A stretch of 64,000 nucleotides of DNA from Rhizobium sp. BK316 (lineage in GTDB: Bacteria; Pseudomonadota; Alphaproteobacteria; Rhizobiales; Rhizobiaceae): NCBI RefSeq assembly GCF_014193695.1, contig NZ_JACHZR010000006.1, positions 333,038-397,037 on the forward strand, in the 5' to 3' direction. Made by a program: the position numbers and the translations under genes. Below the pieces are notes generated by a model. It saw only the letters and a list, made by a program, of their open reading frames with translations. It did no database searches and was not told where the DNA came from. Positions 15,074 through 22,879 of the stretch are shown here, piece by piece. How positions within the stretch are numbered: the stretch's first letter is position 1; each line of letters begins with the position of its first letter.

Positions 15074-16033
15074 TCAGGCCTTGCGGCGGCCGAGCGGCAG
15101 CGAGATGGCGGTGCCTGTCAGGGCGGAAACGATGATGAGCAGATGCGCGCTGACGCTTGCCTGCGCCAGCGCGTCCAGGGCCGACCGTTCGCTCGATGCT
15201 CCGAAGGCGATGGCACCGGCGGTGATGCCGGCCGGATAGGTGCCGACGCCGCCCGGCGCATGCACCGGCAGGACCGAGGAAAGCTCGCCGCCGAGCGCGC
15301 CGCCGAAACTCGCGGCCATCGGCAGCACGCCCATCAGACCGAGCGCCCAGGCGAGCACGAGCACCTTCACCAGCCAGTTGACGATGGTCATCGCCCAGGC
15401 GCGGGCAAAAGCAACGGCATCGAAAGGCAGTCCGTTCTCGATTTCATGAAGCAGCGTCTGCGCCTTGCGCGGCAGCAGTTTCGCCCCGAGGCGCAGCAGC
15501 GGCTTGCGGGCAGCAAAAGCAAAGACCGGCAGGAACAGGAAGAGTACCCAGACCAACCAGGCGAGCGCGGCATTGGAGGCGGCGGCCGCAACGCCGAGGC
15601 CCGCGGCGGCCAGCAGCGCATGCAGGTCCAATAGCCGCATAACCAGCAGGGCGGAGGTGCCGCGCGTCAGGGGAATGCCGAATTCCGTGCGCATCAGCAC
15701 CGGAAAGCTGGTCTCGCCGGCGCGGAAGGGCAGCATGATGTTCAGAAGGTTATGGATCTGCGTGATGCGGAAGAGCGTTGCGAAACGGCCTGCCGTCTCC
15801 CGTGGAAAATAATCGTAGATGCGCCATGTACGCAGGAAATAGGTGCTGGTCAGGAGTATGAGCGCGCCGATAACGGGCCGAGGACCGACGGCAGCCCATT
15901 GCTCCAATATGACAGTCCAGCCCCAGAACCATTCGATGAAAAGCGCATAGGCTGCGACGATTGCGACCGTCAGAAGGGTCATGCGATTGCGCAGAAACCA
16001 GGATTGCCCGCTTTCAACACTCGGGGTCTTCAT
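15074..16033 (-). CDS. Flippase-like / LPG-synthase TM domain membrane protein
   Basis: The 319-aa protein has seven or eight hydrophobic segments and the pattern of the lysylphosphatidylglycerol-synthase TM domain (UPF0104/AglD-like). It includes AVGPRPVIGALILLTSTYFLRTWRIYDYFPRE, HNLLNIMLPFRAGETSFPVLMRTEFG and LPVHAPGGVGTYPAGITAGA. Members of this superfamily are proposed lipid flippases or facilitators of glycolipid synthesis; the soluble LPG-synthase domain is absent. It is divergent from a polyprenyl-phosphate glycosyltransferase, separated by 80 bp, which suggests a shared role in envelope lipid-linked sugars. Confidence 0.78.
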   Translation of the reverse strand: MKTPSVESGQSWFLRNRMTLLTVAIVAAYALFIEWFWGWTVILEQWAAVGPRPVIGALILLTSTYFLRTWRIYDYFPRETAGRFATLFRITQIHNLLNIMLPFRAGETSFPVLMRTEFGIPLTRGTSALLVMRLLDLHALLAAAGLGVAAAASNAALAWLVWVLFLFLPVFAFAARKPLLRLGAKLLPRKAQTLLHEIENGLPFDAVAFARAWAMTIVNWLVKVLVLAWALGLMGVLPMAASFGGALGGELSSVLPVHAPGGVGTYPAGITAGAIAFGASSERSALDALAQASVSAHLLIIVSALTGTAISLPLGRRKA

Positions 16034-16113
16034 GTATCAGGCTTCCTAAGTTTGGCTGCGGCGGCTGGTTTTCATCGGTCTTCCATTGCCGCGCCTTTTA
16101 GGAGAAATGAAAG

Positions 16114-17124
16114 TTGCAGACAACGGTAGAGTCCATTCGCGGTGCGAATGATCAGATACAACCGCTCGAGCTGTCGCTGGTCGTTCCTGTTTTCAACGAG
16201 GAAGAAAGCATCGGCCCGCTCGTCGAGCGCATTGCCGCGGCCATGGCCGACTATCCGCTTCGCTGGGAACTGATCCTCGTCGACGACGGCAGCACGGACG
16301 CAACGCTCGTCAATGCCCGCAAGTTCGTCAACCGCGAGGGGCTGACGCTGCGTATCGTCGAGCTGCAGCGCAATTTCGGCCAGACGGCCGCCATGCAGGC
16401 CGGCATCGACACGGCGCAGGGCCGGCTGATCGCCACCATGGACGGCGACCTGCAGAACGACCCGAAGGATATTCCCTCGATGGTCTCGGAGCTGGAACGG
16501 CGTGAACTCGACCTGCTCGTCGGCTGGCGCAAGAACCGCCAGGACGGTCTGCTGCTGCGCAAGATCCCCTCCTGGTGCGCGAATTACCTCATCGGCCGCA
16601 TCACCGGCGTCAAGCTGCACGACTACGGCTGCAGCCTGAAGATCTACCGTGCCTCGATCATCAAGCAGGTGAAGCTGATGGGCGAGATGCATCGCTTCAT
16701 CCCGGCCTGGGTCGCCGGCGTGGTGCCGAGCTCACGCATCGGCGAAATGGCCGTCACCCATCACGCACGCCAGCACGGCACGTCTAAATATGGCATCTCG
16801 CGCACTTTCCGCGTGATCCTCGATCTGCTGTCTGTGATGTTCTTCATGCGCTACAAGGCGCGTCCGGGCCATTTCTTCGGCTCGCTCGGCCTCGGCCTCG
16901 GCGGCCTCGCAGCGCTGATCCTCATCTATCTCGGTTTCGACAAGTTCATCATGGGCAACGATATCGGTACGCGACCGATGCTGATGGTCGGCGTCGTGCT
17001 GCTGCTGTCGTCCGTGCAGATGATCACGACCGGCATCCTGGCGGAAATGATCGCGCGAACCTATTATCGCGACGACGCCTCGCCGAATTATATCGTGCGC
17101 CAGATCTTCTCCCGAGAAAGCTGA
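16114..17124 (+). CDS. Polyprenyl-phosphate GT2 glycosyltransferase (DPM1/ArnC/RgtE-like)
   Basis: The 336-aa product is a GT-A family 2 transferase. It has ELSLVVPVFNEEESIGPLVERI, ILVDDGSTDATL, the donor-metal segment ATMDGDLQNDPKDIP and HDYGCSLKIYRASI, followed by two C-terminal membrane helices (about residues 250-310). This layout matches enzymes that load a sugar onto undecaprenyl/dodecaprenyl phosphate. In R. leguminosarum the analogous RgtE makes dodecaprenyl-P-galacturonate for LPS. The start is TTG 16114 with GGAG 10 nt upstream; an ATG at 16107 is out of frame. A GT39 gene follows 1 bp later. Confidence 0.85.
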   Translation: MQTTVESIRGANDQIQPLELSLVVPVFNEEESIGPLVERIAAAMADYPLRWELILVDDGSTDATLVNARKFVNREGLTLRIVELQRNFGQTAAMQAGIDTAQGRLIATMDGDLQNDPKDIPSMVSELERRELDLLVGWRKNRQDGLLLRKIPSWCANYLIGRITGVKLHDYGCSLKIYRASIIKQVKLMGEMHRFIPAWVAGVVPSSRIGEMAVTHHARQHGTSKYGISRTFRVILDLLSVMFFMRYKARPGHFFGSLGLGLGGLAALILIYLGFDKFIMGNDIGTRPMLMVGVVLLLSSVQMITTGILAEMIARTYYRDDASPNYIVRQIFSRES

Positions 17125-17125
17125 C

Positions 17126-18616
17126 GTGAAGAGCCTTTTCAGCCGCCGGCCCAATCTGATCCTGGCGGTGCTTGGAACCTATTTTCTGCTCCACTTGATC
17201 GTGCGGCTCAGCATTCCCAATGCGCTGGAGCTGGACGAGGCGGAGCAGATATTGCTCTCGCAATGGTTCGCCTTCGGCTATAATTCGCAGCCGCCCTTCT
17301 ACAATTGGGTGCAGTACGGCGTCACATCGCTCATCGGCGTGTCGCTGTTTTCGCTGTCGCTCCTCAAATGCACCATGCTGTTCCTGTCCTATGTCTTCTA
17401 CTGGCTGGCGGCGCGGCTGACGTTGAAGAACAGCAGCCTGGTGGTGATGACGACGCTCGGCCTGCTCACCATGCCGCAGATCGTCTTCGAGGCGCAGCGG
17501 GACCTGACCCATTCGGTGGCGACGATCTTTGCTGGCTCGTTATTCCTCTACGGCTTTTTCCGCACGCTGAAGACGCCGTCGGCCATCTCCTATGCCATCG
17601 TCGGCATTGCGACCGGCATCGGCATCATATCGAAGTATAATTTCGCGCTTCTTCCGGCCGCGGCATTCGTCGCTGCGCTGATCGATGCCGATTTCCGCAA
17701 GCGCTTGCTCGACTGGCGACTGATACTGACCATCGTGATTTCGATCGCCATCGTCACGCCGCACGCAATCTGGTTCCTGCAGCATTTCGACCTTGCCGTC
17801 GATCGTACGCTGCACAAGATGACCGGTGACGAGGAGAGCTTTCTGGCGCAGGTATCGACCGGCTTTTTCCGCTTCATCTCCGCAATGGTCGGCATCGCTG
17901 GCGTCTCTGTCCTCATCTTTCTGGCGCTCTTTGCCAAATCGCTGCGGGCAATGTGGCGCGCGTCCAGCCGCTGGACAAGAATTGCCGGGCGCATCCTGCT
18001 GATCGAGATCAGCGCTATTGCGCTGATGATCCTGCTTGCCGGCGTCGACAATGTCGCCGACCGATGGCTGACGCCGCTCTTCCTCATCCTGCCGCTCTAT
18101 ATCTGCATGAAGGCCGAGAGCACCGAGGTCGACCCCGCAGTACCCTTGCGTGCATCGCTGGCGGTGAGTGGCGTGATCATGGGCATCGTGCTGGCCGTGC
18201 TCGCCATGCGCGCCTATTACGGCCCGCTCTTCGGCAAATATCAGCGACTGAACATCCCCTATGCCAGCTTTGCCGAGACGATCCGCAAGGATATCGGCGG
18301 CGAACCGGGGCTGATCGTCGGTTACGACCCGCATCTCGACGGCAATATGCGGCTGCAAATGCCTGACACCCCGGTGCAGTCCTATTTCTATCCGGACTTC
18401 AAGCCGACATTCCAACTGGATGCGAAACACCCCGTCGTCTTCGTCTGGCGCGACGACAAGGGCAGGACGCCGCCGGCCTGGCCGAATGATTATTTTGGGG
18501 ATGTGCTGGCGCAGACCGGCTTGAAGCAGCCGGAAACGCATGTCGTCACCCTGCCCTATATCTATGGCCGACCGGGTGACACCTATCAGTTCGCCTACGC
18601 GGTGGCTTATCCCTAA
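17126..18616 (+). CDS. GT39-family membrane glycosyltransferase (ArnT/Rgt-like)
   Basis: The 496-aa protein has a dozen hydrophobic segments. The first periplasmic loop carries the PMT/ArnT signature: LELDEAEQILLSQWFAFGYNSQPPFYNWVQYG, with the acidic pair used for lipid-linked sugar transfer. The family transfers sugars from polyprenyl phosphate to lipid A, core or protein on the periplasmic side. Coupling to the RgtE/ArnC-like gene (1-bp gap, GTG start at 17126) suggests it uses that donor. RgtA-D-type galacturonosyltransferases are the closest functional guess; the sugar and acceptor are not determinable here. Its stop codon coincides with the end of the 293-bp inverted-repeat element. Confidence 0.82.
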   Translation: MKSLFSRRPNLILAVLGTYFLLHLIVRLSIPNALELDEAEQILLSQWFAFGYNSQPPFYNWVQYGVTSLIGVSLFSLSLLKCTMLFLSYVFYWLAARLTLKNSSLVVMTTLGLLTMPQIVFEAQRDLTHSVATIFAGSLFLYGFFRTLKTPSAISYAIVGIATGIGIISKYNFALLPAAAFVAALIDADFRKRLLDWRLILTIVISIAIVTPHAIWFLQHFDLAVDRTLHKMTGDEESFLAQVSTGFFRFISAMVGIAGVSVLIFLALFAKSLRAMWRASSRWTRIAGRILLIEISAIALMILLAGVDNVADRWLTPLFLILPLYICMKAESTEVDPAVPLRASLAVSGVIMGIVLAVLAMRAYYGPLFGKYQRLNIPYASFAETIRKDIGGEPGLIVGYDPHLDGNMRLQMPDTPVQSYFYPDFKPTFQLDAKHPVVFVWRDDKGRTPPAWPNDYFGDVLAQTGLKQPETHVVTLPYIYGRPGDTYQFAYAVAYP

Positions 18617-18908
18617 GAGCCTTTCCTGGTTAGATTGAAGCATTCTGTTGGCTCAAACGGAGTCGAATGGTCGACCGGCTGGCGCGCGTCGTAGCCCAGA
18701 TCTACGGCCAAGCCGGCCGATCGATCAGGCGGCCCGTTTCAGCCAACCCCGGTGGTTTGCTTGCAAACCAGCTAGGGCCGGGCATCTTTCCGCCAGGATC
18801 AAAGGCGATCGGCTCGGACATACCCCGGGGTATGCCCTTCTCCATCAGCCTTTGCCCTGACGAAAACCTGCTCCGGCAGAATGCTTCAATCTAACCAGGA
18901 AAGGCTCT
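18616..18908. mobile_element. 293-bp MITE-like element with 32-bp perfect terminal inverted repeats
   Basis: The left arm 18616-18647 (AGAGCCTTTCCTGG...CATTCTG) and the right arm 18877-18908 are exact reverse complements over 32 bp. The ~229-bp interior has several small palindromes, for example CATACCCCGGGGTATG at 18818-18833. It encodes only a 75-codon frame without a recognised domain. Non-coding size and long perfect termini fit a MITE or relic IS. The two ends touch the stop codons of convergent genes (TAA 18614-18616; TAG 18907-18909, minus strand). No unambiguous target-site duplication was found. Confidence 0.62.
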
Positions 18909-19821
18909 AGCGTGCGAATGCGTCGAAAGGATTGACCTCTGTGAGTTGGCGCACTGTGTCCCTGCTCGCGCCCGCGATCTGAAGCCTTGGCAGAAGGCTC
19001 TCGACAAGGTGCGTATAAGGCCTCGGGGTCCCGCCACCCGGTTGCGCCGGATCATACCAGCCGAGATCGTGGCTTATCAAAAGCCGCTTGCCCAATCCTG
19101 CTTCAAGGGCGTCCATTATCAACGCGACCACGTCTTCATCCGGTGCCCTACCGACATGGTCGTATTCGATCCACGCGCCGCGTTCCACCAGTGCCTTGTG
19201 AAGCTGGAAGTCCTTTTCCTCCTGGGTATGAATGGATATGAACCGCTCGGCTGCGCAACCCTCTGACTGAAGGATGTCCAGCTGCTCCATCACGACCCTT
19301 CCCCGAATCGTGTGCGAGCCGATGACCGCACCGGTTCGCACGGATGCTCTTGCGGCCGCGCGCAGGATGCGGGCCTCCAATGGCGTAATGCCATCGTCGC
19401 CGGCGCTCAGTTTTATCCATCCGGCGAGCACGCCGGTATCTTCGATGCCCTCGGTAAGCTCAGCCACCATCCATTGTTCGAGATCGACTTCGCTGGCTTC
19501 TGCTACCCACCTGGGTATCCATGGTTCGCGATAGTTACCGGTCGGCACAACGATCGGAAAGTCGGCGGCCCTCGATACGGCAAGATCAATATCTGCGCGT
19601 CTTCCAACGCCCCCTGTCGTGCATTCGACGAGCAGTGAAATGCCTTGTCTTTTGATTGCCTCTATTTGTGGGACCATCAGCGCCACGACATCGTCTACAT
19701 CCGCCTTGGCGTAGCCGGGCCGGTCGGGGGTTCGGAGATCGACAAACACGTGCTCGTGCGGAAGAATCATGCCGAGTTCTTCGCGGCGTTTCGGTCCCAG
19801 AGTGGTGTAAATCTGCTTCAT
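18907..19821 (-). CDS. Phosphotriesterase-family metal-dependent hydrolase
   Basis: The 304-aa product belongs to the PTE/PhP amidohydrolase family. All binuclear metal ligands are visible: H22 and H24 in LPHEHVFVDL, carboxylated K137 in AGWIKLSAG, H170 in GSHTIRG, H198 in ISIHTQEE and D252 in ISHDLGW. The real substrates of such proteins are usually lactones or esters; activity on phosphotriesters is not implied. ATG 19821 is preceded by GGGGGA; an ATG six codons upstream lacks one. The C-terminus NPFDAFAR is of normal family type, so the adjacent element has not truncated it. It lies downstream of the aminotransferase on the same strand. Confidence 0.88.
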   Translation of the reverse strand: MKQIYTTLGPKRREELGMILPHEHVFVDLRTPDRPGYAKADVDDVVALMVPQIEAIKRQGISLLVECTTGGVGRRADIDLAVSRAADFPIVVPTGNYREPWIPRWVAEASEVDLEQWMVAELTEGIEDTGVLAGWIKLSAGDDGITPLEARILRAAARASVRTGAVIGSHTIRGRVVMEQLDILQSEGCAAERFISIHTQEEKDFQLHKALVERGAWIEYDHVGRAPDEDVVALIMDALEAGLGKRLLISHDLGWYDPAQPGGGTPRPYTHLVESLLPRLQIAGASRDTVRQLTEVNPFDAFAR

Positions 19822-19926
19822 TGGTCGAGATTCCCCCAAATGATCGACGTTCTATGACAATGCGAGTGATCTCCTCACCCAACATCACTGAGCAGCGACG
19901 GCAGGGCTTCGCCGTCGCAATCGTCG

Positions 19927-21294
19927 CTAGCCACGTAGCTCCTTCCAGGCTGCGTCCAGCGCAATCTTGGTAATACGCGCCATCTCGTCGACCTCCTCAT
20001 GGCTGATGACGAGCGGCGGGGAGGCCAGCATGCGGTCGCCGGTGGCGCGCAGCACGAGGCCGTTTGCGAGAGCGTGATTGCGCACCAGCGAGCCGATCGG
20101 ATCGGGCTTTTCGAAGCGGGTGCGGGTCTTCTTGTCGGCGGCAAGCTGCAGACCGCCCATCAGGCCGATGCTTTGCGCCTCGCCGACAAAATCATGATCG
20201 GCAAGGGCGGCCCACTTCTTTGCGAAATAGGGGCCGATATCGTCGCGCACGCGCTCGACCAGTTTCTCCTCCTCGATGATGCGCAGGTTTTCGAGCGCGG
20301 CGGCGGCGCAGACCGGATGGCCGGAATAGGTGAAGCCATGGTTGAAATCGCCGACCTCGTTGATCAGCACATCGGCGATGCGATCACTGACGAGCACGCC
20401 GCCGATCGGCAGGTAACCCGAGGAAAGCCCTTTGGCGATCGGGGCAAAATCCGGCTCGACGCCGAAATATTGATGGCCGAACCATTCGCCGAGGCGACCG
20501 AAGCCGCAGATGACCTCGTCGGTTACGAGCAGGATGTTGCGGGCCTTGCAGATGCGGTCGATTTCCGGCCAATAGGTCTCCGGCGGAATGATGACACCGG
20601 CCGCGCCCTGGATCGGCTCGGCGACGAAGGCTGCGACATTCTCCTCGCCCAGCTCATCGATCTTGGCGTCCAGCTCGCGGGCGACCTTCAGGCCGAATTC
20701 GGCGGGCGTGAGATCGCCACCCTCGCCATACCAATAGGGCTGGCCGATATGGACGATGCCTGATATCGGCAGGTCGCCCTGCTCGTGCATATATTTCATG
20801 CCGCCGAGGCTGGCGCCGGCAACCGTCGAGCCGTGATAGCCGTTGCGCCGCGCAATCACCATCTTCTTCGAGGGCTTGCCGACGGCTGCCCAATAGACGC
20901 GGGCCATGCGGAACCAGGTGTCGTTCGCTTCCGAGCCGGAGCCGGTGAAGAAGATATGGTTGAAGCGCGGGCCGGCCTTGGACGTCACCTTCTCTGCGAG
21001 CAGCGTGGTCGGCGGCGACGTCGTGCCGAAGAAGGTGTTGTAATAGGGAAGCTCGTTCATCTGACGCGCGACGGCATCGGCGATTTCCTTGCGGCCGTAA
21101 CCGATATTGACGCACCAGAGGCCGGCGAAACCATCGAGATACTTTTTGCCGTTGTTGTCGTAGATATGCACGCCCTCGCCGCGCTCGATGATGCGCGTGC
21201 CGTCGGCATTCAGCTTCTTCATGTCGGAGAAGGGATGCAGATGGTGGGCGGCATCGATCGCAGCAAGATTGGACAGCGGGTAAGTATCGGACAT
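19927..21294 (-). CDS. Class III aminotransferase (omega-amino acid/putrescine:pyruvate type)
   Basis: The 455-aa PLP enzyme shows fold-type I class III features: DGFAGLWCVNIGYGRKEIADAV, FFTGSGSEANDTWFRMARVYWAA, NGYHGSTVAGASLGGM, AFVAEPIQGAAGVIIPPETYW, LLVTDEVICGFGRLGEWFGHQYFG and the lysine segment PIAKGLSSGYLPIGGVLVS. This subgroup uses pyruvate with beta-alanine, putrescine or related omega-amines (SpuC-like). The frame is open far upstream, but ATG 21294 gives the standard N-terminus MSDTYPLSN. It is divergent from a PuuA-like glutamine synthetase homolog across 75 bp, supporting amine catabolism. Confidence 0.9.
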   Translation of the reverse strand: MSDTYPLSNLAAIDAAHHLHPFSDMKKLNADGTRIIERGEGVHIYDNNGKKYLDGFAGLWCVNIGYGRKEIADAVARQMNELPYYNTFFGTTSPPTTLLAEKVTSKAGPRFNHIFFTGSGSEANDTWFRMARVYWAAVGKPSKKMVIARRNGYHGSTVAGASLGGMKYMHEQGDLPISGIVHIGQPYWYGEGGDLTPAEFGLKVARELDAKIDELGEENVAAFVAEPIQGAAGVIIPPETYWPEIDRICKARNILLVTDEVICGFGRLGEWFGHQYFGVEPDFAPIAKGLSSGYLPIGGVLVSDRIADVLINEVGDFNHGFTYSGHPVCAAAALENLRIIEEEKLVERVRDDIGPYFAKKWAALADHDFVGEAQSIGLMGGLQLAADKKTRTRFEKPDPIGSLVRNHALANGLVLRATGDRMLASPPLVISHEEVDEMARITKIALDAAWKELRG

Positions 21295-21369
21295 GATTGG
21301 ACCTTCGGATTGAAAGGCTTTGACTGATGGTTTACGAGCTTGGCCTTCTGCGAGAGGATTTTCAAGGTC

Positions 21370-22716
21370 ATGGCGAGCAACGGCAAAGAGGCTGGTGAGG
21401 GCGATCCGCGTTTCGAGATCCTCGTTGTCGGCATGAACGGCGATCTGCGGGGCAAGCAGCTTCCGCTTTCGGCCGAAAAGAAGGTCTGGGCCGGCGATAT
21501 CCGCCTGCCGACTTCCACACAGTCGCTCGATATCTGGGGCGACGACAATGACGACATTACCGGCCTGTCGCTGACGATCGGCGACCCCGACGGCAATCTC
21601 ATTCCCGATAAGCGCAGCCTGACGCCGATGCCCTGGGCGCCTGAGGGCTCCATGCAGGCGCTCGCCACCATGCACGAATTCGATGGCAGCCGCAGCTTCA
21701 TGGATCCGCGGGGCATTCTCGCTTCCGTTCTTGAACGCTATTCCGAGCGCGGGCTGACGCCTGTCGTCGCGACGGAATTGGAATTCTATGTGGTGGACGA
21801 GAGCTGGCGCGAGACGGGCGTGCCCTCGCCGCCTGCAAGCTTGACCTATCGCGGCGATCCGAACGGCTTCCAGCTCTATGACATGAGCGCCGTCGATGCG
21901 CTCGACGACTACCTGCGGACTCTGCGCGCCTATGCCAAGGCGATGAACCTGCCGGCGGAGGCGACGACGGCGGAATTCGGCCCCGGCCAGTTCGAAGTGA
22001 ACCTGCTGCACCGGCCGGATGCCCTGGCGGCCGCCGACGACTGCCTCTACCTGAAGCGCGTTGCCGAGCAGGCGGCGCGCAAGCACGGGCTGAAATCGAC
22101 CTGCATGGCCAAACCCTATTCGGATCATGCCGGTTCCGGTCTGCATGTGCATGCGAGCATCATCGACAGCCACGGCAACAATATCCTCGATGCCAAAGGC
22201 GGCGAACCGACGCTTCTAAAATCGGTGACGGCAGGCATGCTGCAGACCATGCAGGAGGCGCAACTCGTCTTTGCGCCCTTTGCCAATTCCTACCGTCGGT
22301 TCCAGCCGGGCTCCTTTGCGCCGACCGACCTCACCTGGGGCACCGGGCATCGCGGCACGGCGATCCGTATTCCTGACAGCAACGGGCCGGCGGCGCGCAT
22401 CGAGCATCGCGTGGCGGGTGCGGATGCCAATCCCTATCTGCTGCTGGCGGCCATTCTCGGCGGCATGCTGCTCGGCCTCGACGGCGATCTCGATCCCGGC
22501 GAGGAAACGACGCCCGCCTATACACCACCGGGCGCGAAGCGTCTGACGCATGATTTCCTGACAGCGGTCGAGGCCTTCCGGCAGTCGGCCTTCATCGCCA
22601 ATATCTTCGGCGACAAGTATCGAAAGTTGTATGGCGACACGAAGTACAAGGAAGCAATAGCGTACCTGCGCACCGTGTCGGATTTCGACTATCGCACATA
22701 TCTCGCGCGCCTGTAG
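21370..22716 (+). CDS. Glutamine synthetase-like gamma-glutamyl-polyamine ligase
   Basis: The 448-aa product is a GS-superfamily member of the PuuA/GlnT type. Conserved blocks are LTPVVATELEFYVVD, AEFGPGQFEVNLLHRPDALAAADD, the ATP/metal region KSTCMAKPYSDHAGSGLHVHASI, and NSYRRFQPGSFAPTDLTWGTGHRGTAIRIP with the substrate arginines. In PuuA-type enzymes a gamma-glutamyl group is attached to putrescine or another amine. The divergent omega-aminotransferase fits the same pathway. TTG 21340 is in frame, but ATG 21370 is the natural start. No adenylylation tyrosine block typical of GlnA is evident. Confidence 0.86.
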   Translation: MASNGKEAGEGDPRFEILVVGMNGDLRGKQLPLSAEKKVWAGDIRLPTSTQSLDIWGDDNDDITGLSLTIGDPDGNLIPDKRSLTPMPWAPEGSMQALATMHEFDGSRSFMDPRGILASVLERYSERGLTPVVATELEFYVVDESWRETGVPSPPASLTYRGDPNGFQLYDMSAVDALDDYLRTLRAYAKAMNLPAEATTAEFGPGQFEVNLLHRPDALAAADDCLYLKRVAEQAARKHGLKSTCMAKPYSDHAGSGLHVHASIIDSHGNNILDAKGGEPTLLKSVTAGMLQTMQEAQLVFAPFANSYRRFQPGSFAPTDLTWGTGHRGTAIRIPDSNGPAARIEHRVAGADANPYLLLAAILGGMLLGLDGDLDPGEETTPAYTPPGAKRLTHDFLTAVEAFRQSAFIANIFGDKYRKLYGDTKYKEAIAYLRTVSDFDYRTYLARL

Positions 22717-22879
22717 TTAATAGAGCCCGTCATATCACTTTCACTTAGACGCTTTTCTTAACCCTGTTGGCATTATCGATGATCTATACTCGAAATCGGT
22801 AATATATGCCGGGTATCAGCATACTCAATAAACCGGCAACGGGGCCGGATTGGATGACGAGTTGAAAGGGATCGGTTTG

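Noticed and set aside
18667..18894. 75-codon frame inside the inverted-repeat element as a transposase fragment.
   Set aside because: No DDE or HTH features and no similarity that I recognise. The element looks non-coding.
18613..18909. CTA or TA target-site duplication around the 293-bp element.
   Set aside because: Short matches can be placed only by shifting the arm ends asymmetrically, so no convincing duplication is present.
21295..22173. Upstream extension of the class III aminotransferase frame (to 748 aa).
   Set aside because: The extra 290 codons are antisense to the glutamine-synthetase-like gene and lack similarity to any domain. ATG 21294 gives the family-typical start.
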